A stretch of DNA of 64,000 bases from Chitinophaga sp. SYP-B3965. GTDB taxonomy: Bacteria; Bacteroidota; Bacteroidia; Chitinophagales; Chitinophagaceae. Each line of letters opens with the position of its first letter. Position 1 is the stretch's first letter. Location: contig NZ_WJFD01000001.1 of assembly GCF_009647655.1 (NCBI RefSeq), forward strand, positions 2,046,001-2,110,000, given 5' to 3'. The position numbers and the translations under genes are program-made. Below are positions 27,855 through 36,919 of this stretch, in pieces. The notes under the pieces were generated by a model. That model was not told the DNA's origin. It ran no database searches and worked only from the letters and a program-made list of their open reading frames with translations.

Positions 27855-28715
27855 TTATTTAGCCCAGTCTTTCAAAAAACGCAGGCCTTCTGTTGCAAAA
27901 CCATCCTGGCTCTCCGCCATCGGATGCCAGAAACAAACAGCGCCAGCTAATTCCTGGTTGGCTGTTGTGAAGCTTTCTATGGTCACCGTTCCTTTATAGT
28001 TGATGGCTTCCAGGCCTCTCCTGTATGCATCCCAACGCGTTTGCCCTGTACCCGGCGTACCTCTGAAATTCTCAGATACCTGCAGATGAATGAGTTTATC
28101 ACCGGCAGCAATGATCGCCTGCTCTACATCCCTTTCTTCTATATTCATATGGAAACCGTCCAGCATAATGCCTGCTGCAGGATGTTGGATATCCTTTATC
28201 AGTCGCAGTACATCCTCTGTTGTATTCACCAGGTCTGATTCAAATCTGTTCAAGGGTTCCAATGCTATTCTAATCCCCCGCTGCGCTGCCATATTGCACA
28301 CAATACGCAAATTCTGCACTGCCAGGTTCCATTCTCTTTTCCGTTGGTCAGGCGCAACCATTCTTGCTTTACCGACCGCGGAATACATAGGACCGCCAAA
28401 AAACGAAACACCTAAAGCAGCGCAAATATCCAGACAGGCAGTGATATAAGAAAAACAGTTCTGATGCACCGCAGGATCCTCATGCGTAAGATCACGCGAA
28501 GGTCCGAAAGCGCCACAGATATTAGCTTTCAGCTTATATTTCAGAAGTCCCTCGCGCACAGCATTCACATCTATCAAAGTTGGATCTTCCACTGCAATCT
28601 CTACTACATCATATCCCATGTCTGCGATCTTCGGAAACAATTCCGGAATGGATGCAGTGGAAAAGGGCGAAGTCCACAACCAGGTACTAACACCAAATCT
28701 AACCGGTAAAGCCAT
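27855..28715 (-). CDS. Sugar phosphate isomerase/epimerase family (xylose isomerase-like TIM barrel)
   Basis: 286 residues. The TIM-barrel AP-endonuclease-2 fold is visible in RFGVSTWLWTSPFS, MGYDVVEIAVEDP, IALEPLNRFESDLVNTTEDV, MLDGFHMNIEERD and GTVTIESFTTAN. Metal ligands are expected at Glu (ALEP), Asp/His (MLDGFHMN) and the late Glu (TIESF). Members include epimerases such as D-psicose 3-epimerase and enzymes that cleave 3-keto-glycosides. It lies between the oxidoreductase gene (19 bases) and the ThuA fusion gene (12 bases), which supports a role in keto-sugar breakdown. Confidence 0.9.
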   Translation of the reverse strand: MALPVRFGVSTWLWTSPFSTASIPELFPKIADMGYDVVEIAVEDPTLIDVNAVREGLLKYKLKANICGAFGPSRDLTHEDPAVHQNCFSYITACLDICAALGVSFFGGPMYSAVGKARMVAPDQRKREWNLAVQNLRIVCNMAAQRGIRIALEPLNRFESDLVNTTEDVLRLIKDIQHPAAGIMLDGFHMNIEERDVEQAIIAAGDKLIHLQVSENFRGTPGTGQTRWDAYRRGLEAINYKGTVTIESFTTANQELAGAVCFWHPMAESQDGFATEGLRFLKDWAK

Positions 28716-28727
28716 ATGCCGAATTTA

Positions 28728-31700
28728 TTATTTTACAACCCTTAAGATCCCATTCATAATGCGCCAGTGACCCGGGAAAGTACAGATGTATGGATAATCT
28801 CCGGGAGTAGCAGGTATTTTAAAAGTAGCAGTGAACTTACCACTTGGATTCACCAGTGGTGTGGACAATAAGATCTCCGGCATCTTAGGTACATACTGCA
28901 TCTTTACGCCATTAGGATCTTGTGCCAGTTTATCTGCTGCTGCCCCTACTTTTTCTTTTGTATTTGGTTTCAGCAGCAGGAAATTATGCTGCATGAAATC
29001 CGTATTCTGGAATACGAACTGGATAGTGATGCCTGCTTTCACAGTGATCAGCTGCTGATCATATTTCATTACATCCTTGATCACTTTCACTATAATGGTA
29101 CGATCTATTTTAACATCTTTGTCTGTTGCAGCCACTGCGGAAGGTATACCCGCCAGCATTTCCAGTTTGGCATTCACCAGGTTACCATTCAGATAGAAAG
29201 CTGAATCCTCCGTATACGCTGCTACCCTCTCATCTCCTTTGGTAAAATCTAATCCTATCCGCATAGGTAACGTCAATTCTTTTTTGAACAATCCCGTCGC
29301 CTTCGCTGTACCTGCATCTTTATCATTAATGATCAACCGCATGGTGCCGTTCTTTTGCAAACCAGCCTTAAAGGAAAGGTTAGCTGGCAATTCTCCTGTA
29401 CTCACTGCTTCATGTGCTTTGCCATTCTGATTCACCACGAAATGCATTTTATTGTTGAGCACATACAAACCATAACCATTGGTTTTGTCGCCATGTGCCA
29501 CTATTACTCCTTTTAAAGCATTCCCTTCCCTTGTTTCTATATTACCGGAAAGCAGGAGCTCTTTATCAGCAATATCAGGAGCTGGTGCATCACCATGCTG
29601 CTGTAACCGCATTCTTCTCAAAGACACACTGCTTAATCTTTCGCCGAAAGCAAGCCGCTGTGCAATAGATGCCTGTATCAAGGCCGGGTTTTCATTCAAG
29701 CCTCTTTTACGAAATGCTGCCCTGAATGTTTCCTGGTTGAGCTTACCGGAAATGGTGAGGGCTTGCTTTAACCAGGTATCTGAAGTGTTCTCTTCTTTCT
29801 CCGCCATATTCACCAGCACATTGCCGATTGCCGGGGAAGATTTCATTTCTGTAGTGGCCAATACTGCCGCCAGCCGCACTCTGAGGTCTTTATCTTCAAA
29901 CACTTTTGCTTTTTGCATCGCCAGGAAAGTAGCAGGCGTAGCAGGCAAAACCTGTATCGCTGCCTTCCGCACACCAGCAGCAGGATGACTCAAAGCACCC
30001 ACCGCAACAGCCAATGCTTCTTTGTTCGTACCATCCAAAGCCTGCAAACCTTTCAATGTCCACAAAGCATGGATGGCCGGTGCATTAATACCAGCACCAT
30101 CCAATCCTTTCTCTTGTGTTATCTGATACAATGCAGGTAACACAATATTACTTTTACTTTCTACCAGCAACCGCTGTGCCGTAAGGCGCCAGAACATATT
30201 ATCACTGGAAAGCGCATTGAGCAATCCTCCCGGATCATTCTTGCTGAGTTTTGTAGTATTCTTCTTGTCATTACTCTTATTGTAGATCCGGTAAATACGC
30301 CCCCGCTCATGATCCCTTAATGGATTGATATAAGCATTGCCTTTACCGTTCTCTGCCTGGTATCCACCTCTCTCAGGAGAAGGCGTAGGGTTATGCTGAA
30401 TAATGAAATCATACCAGTCGGTCACCCACAAAGCACCATCAGGACCAACTTCCGCTTGAATAGGCCCCGCCCATTCATCCGCACTCACCAACATATTCCA
30501 ATCGTCTCCGTCTTCCTTAAAACCAGCACCCACCTGCTTCAACGCATGACGGTGAATTAAACGCCCTGTAGGCTCTGTTACAAATGCGATGCGATTCCAA
30601 TATTCTTTAGGGAAGGTCCTCGCAGTATAAAGGCTATGCCCCGCAGCCGCAGTAAATCCTCCATGCACATCCACCTGCCGCAAATTCTTTGTAGCTACGT
30701 GCATCGCATAGTGCGCATCTATTTTCTCTACACCAGCAGATCTGAGTTTTGCTTTTCCGAAATAGCGGTCCGGGATACCCATGAAACCGCTGTGGGTATT
30801 ATTTGCAGTGGAAATGAACACGTCGAATTCTTCTGAGAAGCCCAGCCCCCAGGTGTTGTTACTCGTAGAAGAAATGTATTCCAGCCCTTTACCATCCGGC
30901 TCAAAACGATAAACGCCCTGACTGAAACGCAAAGAATCTTTTCCACTCTTTCCATTATAACCGGAGTATCCTACAACACCCCAGATCTTATTATCAACAC
31001 CATAGCGGAGGTTGGAAGCCTGTGCATGCGTATCACTCTTTCCCCATCCGGTTACCATTTCCTCTTTTACATCCGCCTTATCATCTCCATTTGTATCTTT
31101 TAAAAATAAGAAAGAAGGCGCCTGGCTTACAATAATACCACCATTCACGAAAGTGAAACTGGTAGGGATATTCAGCTTATCTGCAAAGATGGTGAACTTA
31201 TCAGCCTTCCCATCTCCATCTGTATCTTCACATATCTTAATACGGTCATCTCCTATATCATCCTTCTTCACTTCATTGGGATAATCCACTGTTTCAATCA
31301 CCCACAAACGGCCTCTTTCATCCCAGTTCATGTAAATAGGATTGATGATATCCGGCTCAGCTGCAAACAGCTGCAAACCAAAACCAACCGGTACTTGTAT
31401 GAGGGACATAGACTCTTCCGGTGTCAGTGGCAACTGTACTTTAGGAGCAGGATCACGTTTCTCATAATTGGGTACAGGGCCATCTACATAAGTAGGTTGT
31501 GCAATTTTATAGGCCGAAAGATTTCCTCTCGCCTCATCCCCAACAGCCCACAGGATACCATTCTTCACCAATGCCAGGAAACCGGGATTATTAAATGTAT
31601 TATCATCATGCCCATAAGCCGTATAAAAAACACGGCCTTTACCATATGGTCTTACCCAGGTATAAGGTTCATGGTGTGTGCCTTCCACTCTTTCAGAAAG

Positions 31701-32246
31701 TACTTCAATGTTCTTACTGATCTTGTCGTGCACATATGTTTCATCCTTCGTAACAAATGCCGTGATCCCCTTCATCACCGGATGTTCCGGTTTCAGGATC
31801 ACCGCAGGAAAGGAATCATACTTATGACTTTTAAACTGCCCGCCTATCATCTCCACTACTTCCGCTGAATTACGGAAACAGTAAGAAGCACTATGCAAAG
31901 GAATAAATCCCTTGCCACTGCGCACAAAATCCAACAACGCAGCTTCCTGGGGTTTAGTGATAGAATCGTGATTGGCATATAAGATCAAGCCATCGTATCC
32001 TTTCAGGTTAGTGGCATTGAGATCATCCGGATCTGTGGTATAAGATATATTAATACCGTCCTTAAAATATTCCTTCGTGAAGATATCCGCCAGTTTTTCA
32101 CTGTCGTGATGTTTGCTTTTATGACCCAGGAATAATATCTCCAGGCGGCGTGGTGCATCTGCGGAGTGCTGCTTTCCTGCACTAATAAATAATAATGGTG
32201 CCACAATAAGGCACACACAAGCGGAAAAGTTGACCTTCCATAACAT
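28728..32246 (-). CDS. ThuA / membrane-bound dehydrogenase / HEAT / cupredoxin fusion protein
   Basis: 1172 residues, exported (signal up to about residue 25). Domains in order: ThuA-like (about 33-235, LEILFLGHKSKHHDSEK to GILWAVGD); beta-propeller sugar-dehydrogenase-like domain of the PVC type (about 265-620, WDERGRLWVIETVDYPN, ICEDTDGDGKADKFTIF); HEAT-like helices (about 670-870); a LamG/DUF1080-like beta domain (about 900-1045); and an azurin-type cupredoxin (about 1050-1172) with type-1 copper ligands His1087, Cys1155, His1160 and Met1164 (CTFPGHWRIM). Homologues often carry a CxxCH cytochrome c; none is present here, so copper probably replaces heme as electron acceptor. First gene of the operon. 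Confidence 0.87.
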   Translation of the reverse strand: MLWKVNFSACVCLIVAPLLFISAGKQHSADAPRRLEILFLGHKSKHHDSEKLADIFTKEYFKDGINISYTTDPDDLNATNLKGYDGLILYANHDSITKPQEAALLDFVRSGKGFIPLHSASYCFRNSAEVVEMIGGQFKSHKYDSFPAVILKPEHPVMKGITAFVTKDETYVHDKISKNIEVLSERVEGTHHEPYTWVRPYGKGRVFYTAYGHDDNTFNNPGFLALVKNGILWAVGDEARGNLSAYKIAQPTYVDGPVPNYEKRDPAPKVQLPLTPEESMSLIQVPVGFGLQLFAAEPDIINPIYMNWDERGRLWVIETVDYPNEVKKDDIGDDRIKICEDTDGDGKADKFTIFADKLNIPTSFTFVNGGIIVSQAPSFLFLKDTNGDDKADVKEEMVTGWGKSDTHAQASNLRYGVDNKIWGVVGYSGYNGKSGKDSLRFSQGVYRFEPDGKGLEYISSTSNNTWGLGFSEEFDVFISTANNTHSGFMGIPDRYFGKAKLRSAGVEKIDAHYAMHVATKNLRQVDVHGGFTAAAGHSLYTARTFPKEYWNRIAFVTEPTGRLIHRHALKQVGAGFKEDGDDWNMLVSADEWAGPIQAEVGPDGALWVTDWYDFIIQHNPTPSPERGGYQAENGKGNAYINPLRDHERGRIYRIYNKSNDKKNTTKLSKNDPGGLLNALSSDNMFWRLTAQRLLVESKSNIVLPALYQITQEKGLDGAGINAPAIHALWTLKGLQALDGTNKEALAVAVGALSHPAAGVRKAAIQVLPATPATFLAMQKAKVFEDKDLRVRLAAVLATTEMKSSPAIGNVLVNMAEKEENTSDTWLKQALTISGKLNQETFRAAFRKRGLNENPALIQASIAQRLAFGERLSSVSLRRMRLQQHGDAPAPDIADKELLLSGNIETREGNALKGVIVAHGDKTNGYGLYVLNNKMHFVVNQNGKAHEAVSTGELPANLSFKAGLQKNGTMRLIINDKDAGTAKATGLFKKELTLPMRIGLDFTKGDERVAAYTEDSAFYLNGNLVNAKLEMLAGIPSAVAATDKDVKIDRTIIVKVIKDVMKYDQQLITVKAGITIQFVFQNTDFMQHNFLLLKPNTKEKVGAAADKLAQDPNGVKMQYVPKMPEILLSTPLVNPSGKFTATFKIPATPGDYPYICTFPGHWRIMNGILRVVK

Positions 32247-32380
32247 GGCAGTAAGTTGAATTTGTTACTACAAGATAGACAGGAATTCGCCCAATTCCTT
32301 CTCAGATTATATCCAAAAATGACTGTATTATATCACAGTATTTACCTATTTTACATCTAAAGCAGACAATCCACACTATT

Positions 32381-33250
32381 TTGAAGTCCATTTTCCATAA
32401 ATCAGAAATACCACTATCACAGATATTTGTGATCCGCCACCTGCAGGAAAAACACTTTGATCCTATCTGGCACGCACATTCTGAATACCAGCTTTTTGTG
32501 GTACTCGAAGGCACCGGCACCCGTTTCATCGGGGATAGTATTAAAGCATTTAAACCCGGTGAACTGGTTTTCACAGGTCCTCACCTTCCTCATTTATGGC
32601 GCAGTGATGAAGCTTATTTCGGCAAAAAGACCACCTTAAAAACAGCCGGCATTGTGATCTACTTTTCCGAACATTTCCTGGGAGACCATATGATGGACAA
32701 AGAAGAAATGATGCTGCTCAAAAAATTATTTGACCGCGCCGCAAGAGGCATCGAATTCTCTGGCCGCACAAGGGAACAGATCATTTCCATGATGAAGGAA
32801 CTAACCACTCAACAGGGTCTCCAAAGTGTAATACAACTCCTCAGCATCCTGGCCACAATGGCCGGCACCAAAGAATACGACTACATCTCATCCAAAGCTT
32901 ATACCCCGGAAAACACACCCGGAGAAACAGACCGGATGAACATCGTATATGATTATGTATTAAAGAATTTCCGCCGTAAAATATTACTGGAAGAACTGTC
33001 TGAATTACTTTTCATGACGCCCACTTCCTTTTCCAGGTACTTCACCACCAAGAATAACAAGCCCTTCTCTAAATTCGTTTCAGAAATACGCATCAAACAT
33101 GCCTGCAAACTACTCACCGAAACAGATGACCCCATTGCTCATATTTGCTATGAATGTGGTTTTAATACCCTCTCCAATTTCAATAAACAGTTTAAAGAGT
33201 TCATGCTCAAGAAGCCCGCGGAGTATAAGAAGGCCTTCTTAAGTATTTAA
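32381..33250 (+). CDS. AraC-family transcriptional regulator with cupin sensor
   Basis: 289 residues. The N-terminal cupin (about 20-110) shows FDPIWHAHSEYQLFVVLEGTG and FKPGELVFTGPHLPHLW. The C-terminal AraC domain (about 185-288) shows ILLEELSELLFMTPTSFSRY and DPIAHICYECGFNTLSNFNK. It is divergent from the ThuA-fusion operon, 134 bases away, and is the likely regulator of that operon. The effector is probably a sugar derivative. Confidence 0.92.
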   Translation: MKSIFHKSEIPLSQIFVIRHLQEKHFDPIWHAHSEYQLFVVLEGTGTRFIGDSIKAFKPGELVFTGPHLPHLWRSDEAYFGKKTTLKTAGIVIYFSEHFLGDHMMDKEEMMLLKKLFDRAARGIEFSGRTREQIISMMKELTTQQGLQSVIQLLSILATMAGTKEYDYISSKAYTPENTPGETDRMNIVYDYVLKNFRRKILLEELSELLFMTPTSFSRYFTTKNNKPFSKFVSEIRIKHACKLLTETDDPIAHICYECGFNTLSNFNKQFKEFMLKKPAEYKKAFLSI

Positions 33251-33273
33251 GGAAAATCTGTAAATTGCATACC

Positions 33274-34461
33274 ATGCGCGCACTATACCTTTTCGTCATC
33301 TTTACAAGCCTGGCCCTTTCATCTATGGCCCAGGCCAAAAAAACAGTTACCAACCCATACGCAGGGATCGATAAAAAGGCATTAGAAATGCCACAGGCTT
33401 CCACCACTACAACAGAAGGCATCGCCACATATATCAACAGCAATTTCAGTAAGAACAACGAAAAGGTCCGTGCCGCTTATATCTGGGTAGCCAGCAATAT
33501 CCAGTATGATATAGAGAACATGTACGCCTTAAACTTCCATGAGAAAAAGGAAGATAAGATCACCAAACCCCTGAAAACAAGGAAGGGCATCTGCGAAAAC
33601 TATGCAGCCCTTTTTAACGATATCTGCGCCAAAACCGGCATCAAATCATTTGTGGTAGAAGGCTACACCAAACAGAATGGCTTCACGGATTACATCCCCC
33701 ACGCCTGGTGTGCCGCCCTCATAGATACCACCTGGTTCCTTTTCGATCCTACCTGGGGTTCAGGTTATGTAACCAACGGTAAATTCGTCAAAAAGATCAA
33801 CAACAACTATTTCCAGGTAGCACCAGCAGAACTGATCAAATCCCACATGCCCTTCGACTACCTCTGGCAATTCCTGCATTACCCCATTACCAACCAGGAG
33901 TTCTATGAAGGAAAAGTGCAGCAAAACACCACCAAACCATTCTTTTCCTACAAAGACTCCATTGCAGCCTTCGAAAAGCTCAATAAAATAGAATACTATG
34001 CTGCTGCTTCCATCAGACTGGAAAAGAACGGCGTAAGGAATTCCATGATCATTGACAGGTTGCAGAACATGCGCAGGGAGGTAGAAATAGAAACGCAAAA
34101 CAACAAAGTGCATCTCTATAATTCCTCCCTGATCAATTATAACAATAGCATCGAGGCCTTTAATACATTTATCAATTTCCGCAACAAACAATTCAAACCA
34201 GAGAAAACAGATCCCGAGATCCAAACCATGCTGGATGAATCTGTCAAACAATTAAAAACAGCCACCGGCAAACTGGATCAGATCCAAAACCCCGATCCCA
34301 ACACAGCCGCGCTCATCACTTCCTACCGCAAACAAATAACAGATCTCACTGCCCGTATAGATGAACAACAGGAATGGCTAAAGAAATATTTCTCGAAAGG
34401 AAAAGCCGGCAGAAGGTCTATGTTCACGAAGGTGACGTGGTTTGGAGTTCCGTTGAATTAA
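33274..34461 (+). CDS. Exported transglutaminase-like protein
   Basis: 395 residues from the ATG at 33274 (a TTG three codons before is less likely), with signal peptide MRALYLFVIFTSLALSSMAQ. A transglutaminase-like core lies at about 85-175 with the full Cys-His-Asp triad pattern: KGICENYAALFNDIC, DYIPHAWCAALID and FDPTWGSGY. The second half (about 230-380) is mostly helical and charged, with EKTDPEIQTMLDESVKQLKT. Such proteins are proteases or hydrolases acting in the periplasm; many are uncharacterised. The stop codon runs into the first copy of the repeat at 34460. Confidence 0.88.
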   Translation: MRALYLFVIFTSLALSSMAQAKKTVTNPYAGIDKKALEMPQASTTTTEGIATYINSNFSKNNEKVRAAYIWVASNIQYDIENMYALNFHEKKEDKITKPLKTRKGICENYAALFNDICAKTGIKSFVVEGYTKQNGFTDYIPHAWCAALIDTTWFLFDPTWGSGYVTNGKFVKKINNNYFQVAPAELIKSHMPFDYLWQFLHYPITNQEFYEGKVQQNTTKPFFSYKDSIAAFEKLNKIEYYAAASIRLEKNGVRNSMIIDRLQNMRREVEIETQNNKVHLYNSSLINYNNSIEAFNTFINFRNKQFKPEKTDPEIQTMLDESVKQLKTATGKLDQIQNPDPNTAALITSYRKQITDLTARIDEQQEWLKKYFSKGKAGRRSMFTKVTWFGVPLN

Positions 34462-34500
34462 TGATCTTAAATAAAAAACGGCCTAAATAACTTAATGGCT

Positions 34501-34526
34501 AAAGCCACTCCCACGGGAGTGGCTTT
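34501..34526 (+). terminator. Terminator of the transglutaminase gene (hairpin copy 1)
   Basis: AAAGCCACTCCC / GGGAGTGGCTTT with a two-base AC centre; perfect 12-bp arms followed by TTTCTAG. Ends 65 bases after the stop codon. Confidence 0.75.
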
Positions 34527-34777
34527 CTAGTTGTTATATTTGTAGGTTTCATAAATACTTTACTTATTCAACTACACCGTTTGAGTAAACTAATGAACTT
34601 AAATAAAACACCATTCCTTGAATAAACCAATGATCTCAAATAAAAAACATACCCCTAAACAAAATAAAAAAGCACCACTCCCCGAATAACCCAATGACTT
34701 AAATAAAAAAAACACCCCTCCCCGAATAAACCAATGCTCCTAAATAAAAAAACACCCCTCAAACAAAATAAAAAAAC

Positions 34778-34802
34778 AAAAGCCACTCCCGTGGGAGTGG
34801 CT
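34778..34802 (-). terminator. Terminator of the LLM oxidoreductase gene (hairpin copy 2)
   Basis: Read on the minus strand this has the same stem and loop as copy 1 and is followed by TTTTGTTTTTTT, a clear U-tract. It lies 25 bases behind the stop codon of the leftward gene. Confidence 0.85.
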
Positions 34803-34826
34803 CCGGCCATAATATATTTAGCACCC

Positions 34827-35849
34827 TTACTTATTCACCAAAGGTTTCAACCGCGAACCAATCAACCCAATAGACTCCATCAATTTCTCATGAGACAACT
34901 CCGCACTATCCATCTGAAAAGTAAGCCTCGAAATCCCACCCAAAGACTCAGCATGCCTTAACACCTTCTCCGCCACTTCCTCCACACTCCCAACAAGCAG
35001 AGCCCCCGTCGGCCCCATCTGGCTATAAAACCGCTCTTTCGTCATCGGTGGCCATCCTCTCTCCTTTCCAACTTCCGTCATACTGGCTGCATAACCCGGA
35101 TAAAAATCTTCCATCGCCTCTTCTGAAGTATTGGCTACATAACCTAAAGAATGCAAACCCACCTTCAACTCCTCAGGCGCAAACCCCGCCTTTTTCCCTG
35201 CCTCTCTATAAAGATCTATCAACGGACGGAAACGATGCGTTTCCCCACCAATGATGGCTACCATCAAAGGCAATCCCAACGTACCTGCACGCACAAACGA
35301 TTGTGGCGTACCACCCACACCCAACCAGATAGGCAACTTTTCCTGCGCAGGCCTTGGATAAACCGGCTGGTTGCGCAGCGCGGGCCTGAATTTACCAGAC
35401 CAGGTAACGAACTCGCTATCCCTGATCTTCAGTAAAAGATCCAGCTTCTCCGTAAAAAGCGCATCATAATCCTGCAAGCTTAAACCGAATAACGGGAAGG
35501 CATCTGTAAAAGACCCTCTTCCCACTACCATTTCAGCCCGGCCATTGGAGATCAGGTCCAAAGTGGCAAAGTTTTGAAACGCCCTCACCGGATCAATGGC
35601 ACTGAGTACAGTAACTGCACTCGTCAGCCTGATGCGTTCTGTGCGGGATGCCGCAGCTGCAAGGATCATCGAAGGAGCCGAATCCAGAAACCCTTTCCTG
35701 TGGTGCTCTCCGATCCCGAAGATATCAAGGTTGGAACGGTCTGCATGTTCAATCCTTTCCAGCAATTGATTCATGGCATCCTGGTCATTAAGGGCATTGC
35801 CAGCTTTCTCACTGAACCTTGCGGCGAAACTATCTATTCCTATTTCCAT
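34827..35849 (-). CDS. LLM-class flavin-dependent oxidoreductase
   Basis: 340 residues, the normal length of bacterial luciferase-like monooxygenases. Visible patterns: MEIGIDSFAARF at the start, FGIGEHHRKGFLDSAPSMIL, LTSAVTVLSAIDPVRAFQNF, AEMVVGRGSFTDAFPLFG and LPIWLGVGGTPQSFVRAG. It uses reduced FMN (or possibly F420) with an unknown substrate. Cytoplasmic. It is 7 bases from the YceI gene, both leftward, so probably cotranscribed. Confidence 0.9.
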   Translation of the reverse strand: MEIGIDSFAARFSEKAGNALNDQDAMNQLLERIEHADRSNLDIFGIGEHHRKGFLDSAPSMILAAAASRTERIRLTSAVTVLSAIDPVRAFQNFATLDLISNGRAEMVVGRGSFTDAFPLFGLSLQDYDALFTEKLDLLLKIRDSEFVTWSGKFRPALRNQPVYPRPAQEKLPIWLGVGGTPQSFVRAGTLGLPLMVAIIGGETHRFRPLIDLYREAGKKAGFAPEELKVGLHSLGYVANTSEEAMEDFYPGYAASMTEVGKERGWPPMTKERFYSQMGPTGALLVGSVEEVAEKVLRHAESLGGISRLTFQMDSAELSHEKLMESIGLIGSRLKPLVNK

Positions 35850-35856
35850 AATAATG

Positions 35857-36381
35857 TTATGACTTCACTAACTGTATTTCCATATTCAGTTTCACTTCAT
35901 CACTTAACACAATACCACCCGCCTCTGTAGAAGCATTCCAGCGTAAACCGTAATCTGTACGGTGCAGCCTTCCCTTCAAAGCAAAACCTGCTTTCTCCTG
36001 GCCATAAGGATCAACCGTATTACCATTACGCGTTACTTCCAGTTCAATGGGATGTGTATGGCCTTTAATAGTGAGGTCCCCCAATAGTTTATAATGTTCG
36101 TCTGTTATCTTCTTTACCTTCTTCGATACAAAGTTGATCTTAGGGAAGTTGTCTGCATCAAAAAAGTCGCCATTCCTGAGGTGTTCGTCCCTTTGTTTGT
36201 TCTGTGTATTAATACTGTCCGTTGCGGCTTCAAAGGTAATAGTTGCATCATGAAAATCCTCGCTGGCTGTTTGAATGCTCCCGGAAAACTGGGTAAAGTA
36301 GCCGCTAACGTTAGTGATCATCAGGTGTTTTACTTTGAATCCTATTTCGCTGTGTGATTCATCGATCTTCCAGTGTGTCAT
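35857..36381 (-). CDS. YceI-family lipocalin-like protein
   Basis: 174 residues. YceI pattern: MTHWKIDESHSEIGFKVKHL, VSGYFTQFSGSI, RNGDFFDADNFPKINFVSKK, LTIKGHTHPIELEV and FALKGRLHRTDYGLRW. The fold binds isoprenoid-type or other amphiphilic molecules. Unlike many members it has no signal peptide, so it should stay in the cytoplasm. First gene of the pair with the flavin oxidoreductase. Confidence 0.93.
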   Translation of the reverse strand: MTHWKIDESHSEIGFKVKHLMITNVSGYFTQFSGSIQTASEDFHDATITFEAATDSINTQNKQRDEHLRNGDFFDADNFPKINFVSKKVKKITDEHYKLLGDLTIKGHTHPIELEVTRNGNTVDPYGQEKAGFALKGRLHRTDYGLRWNASTEAGGIVLSDEVKLNMEIQLVKS

Positions 36382-36611
36382 AGCTTGTTTTTTTATGACA
36401 TAAAAGTAAGCTACAAAGTTCTTACAGTAGTTGGATAGAAAGCTGGAAATGATGGACGATTTTTCGTTTAGGTGTAAAGAAATGTTAAAGCCTTTCTACA
36501 GTTACCATCCCTTTTTCCCCAAACTGTTGTTATTTGGCCCTTAACACTACCGCTGGCAGCCGCAAAACCGCATGGCACATCTCTTGCTATTGTTCATCAA
36601 ACTAAACTGAT

Positions 36612-36821
36612 ATGAAAACATTAGCTATCATCCTAATCGTTGTTGGTATTGCCATGGTCATTGTCCGCGGCTTTTTTGTTCAAACAGAAAAGAAAGTGCT
36701 GGACGTAGGTCCCTTAGAAGTAAATAAAACAGAGAACAAATGGATAGGCTGGCCTACCTATGCTGGTGGCATAGTAGCATTAGTAGGTGTGGTATTGCTG
36801 GTAACCAACAAAAAGCGCTGA
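36612..36821 (+). CDS. Small two-span membrane protein (DUF3185-like)
   Basis: 69 residues. Two hydrophobic segments, about 3-20 (LAIILIVVGIAMVIVRGFFV) and 47-64 (YAGGIVALVGVVLLV), joined by a polar loop with EKKVLDVGPLEVNKTENKWIGW, ending in basic NKKR. The layout matches small DUF3185-type proteins. Function unknown. It stands alone, upstream of the S41 peptidase gene. Confidence 0.8.
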   Translation: MKTLAIILIVVGIAMVIVRGFFVQTEKKVLDVGPLEVNKTENKWIGWPTYAGGIVALVGVVLLVTNKKR

Positions 36822-36850
36822 TAGCTTGATAAAAAGCCCGCAGATGGATA

Positions 36851-36881
36851 TTGGATTAGTTAACCCGGGAAGTTATATTTG
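36851..36881 (+). promoter_or_regulatory. Candidate promoter of the S41 peptidase gene
   Basis: TTGG (36851-36854, one base off TTTG), 19 bases, then TATATTTG (36874-36881), a full match to TAnnTTTG. The start codon is at 36920. Confidence 0.5.
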
Positions 36882-36909
36882 TTTTGCTCAATGCAGGCTT
36901 TGAGCAAAA
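36882..36909 (+). promoter_or_regulatory. Leader hairpin of the S41 peptidase gene
   Basis: TTTTGCTCAA (36882-36891) and TTGAGCAAAA (36900-36909) form a perfect 10-bp inverted repeat right after the -7 element and 11 bases before the ATG. It could be a leader stem-loop or a repressor site. Confidence 0.45.
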
Positions 36910-36919
36910 CAATTCTACC

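Larger units (their letters stand above)
34460..34802. repeat. A-rich degenerate repeat region bounded by two inverted hairpins
   Basis: This covers the 365-base gap between convergent genes. Five copies of an ATG-AxCT-TAAATAAAAAA unit start near 34460, 34590, 34628, 34692 and 34732; the last four are about 38, 64 and 40 bases apart. Most are preceded by GAATAA(A/C)CCAATG and followed by CACCCCT or similar. The block is bounded by two hairpins with 9-bp arms GCCACTCCC/GGGAGTGGC (34504-34523 and 34782-34801), whose loops (AC versus GT) make one copy the reverse complement of the other. The region is noncoding and of unknown origin. Confidence 0.7.

Noticed and set aside
34460..34802. Possible CRISPR array
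   Set aside because: Repeat units are degenerate, A-rich and unevenly spaced (38, 64, 40 bases), and no cas gene is nearby.
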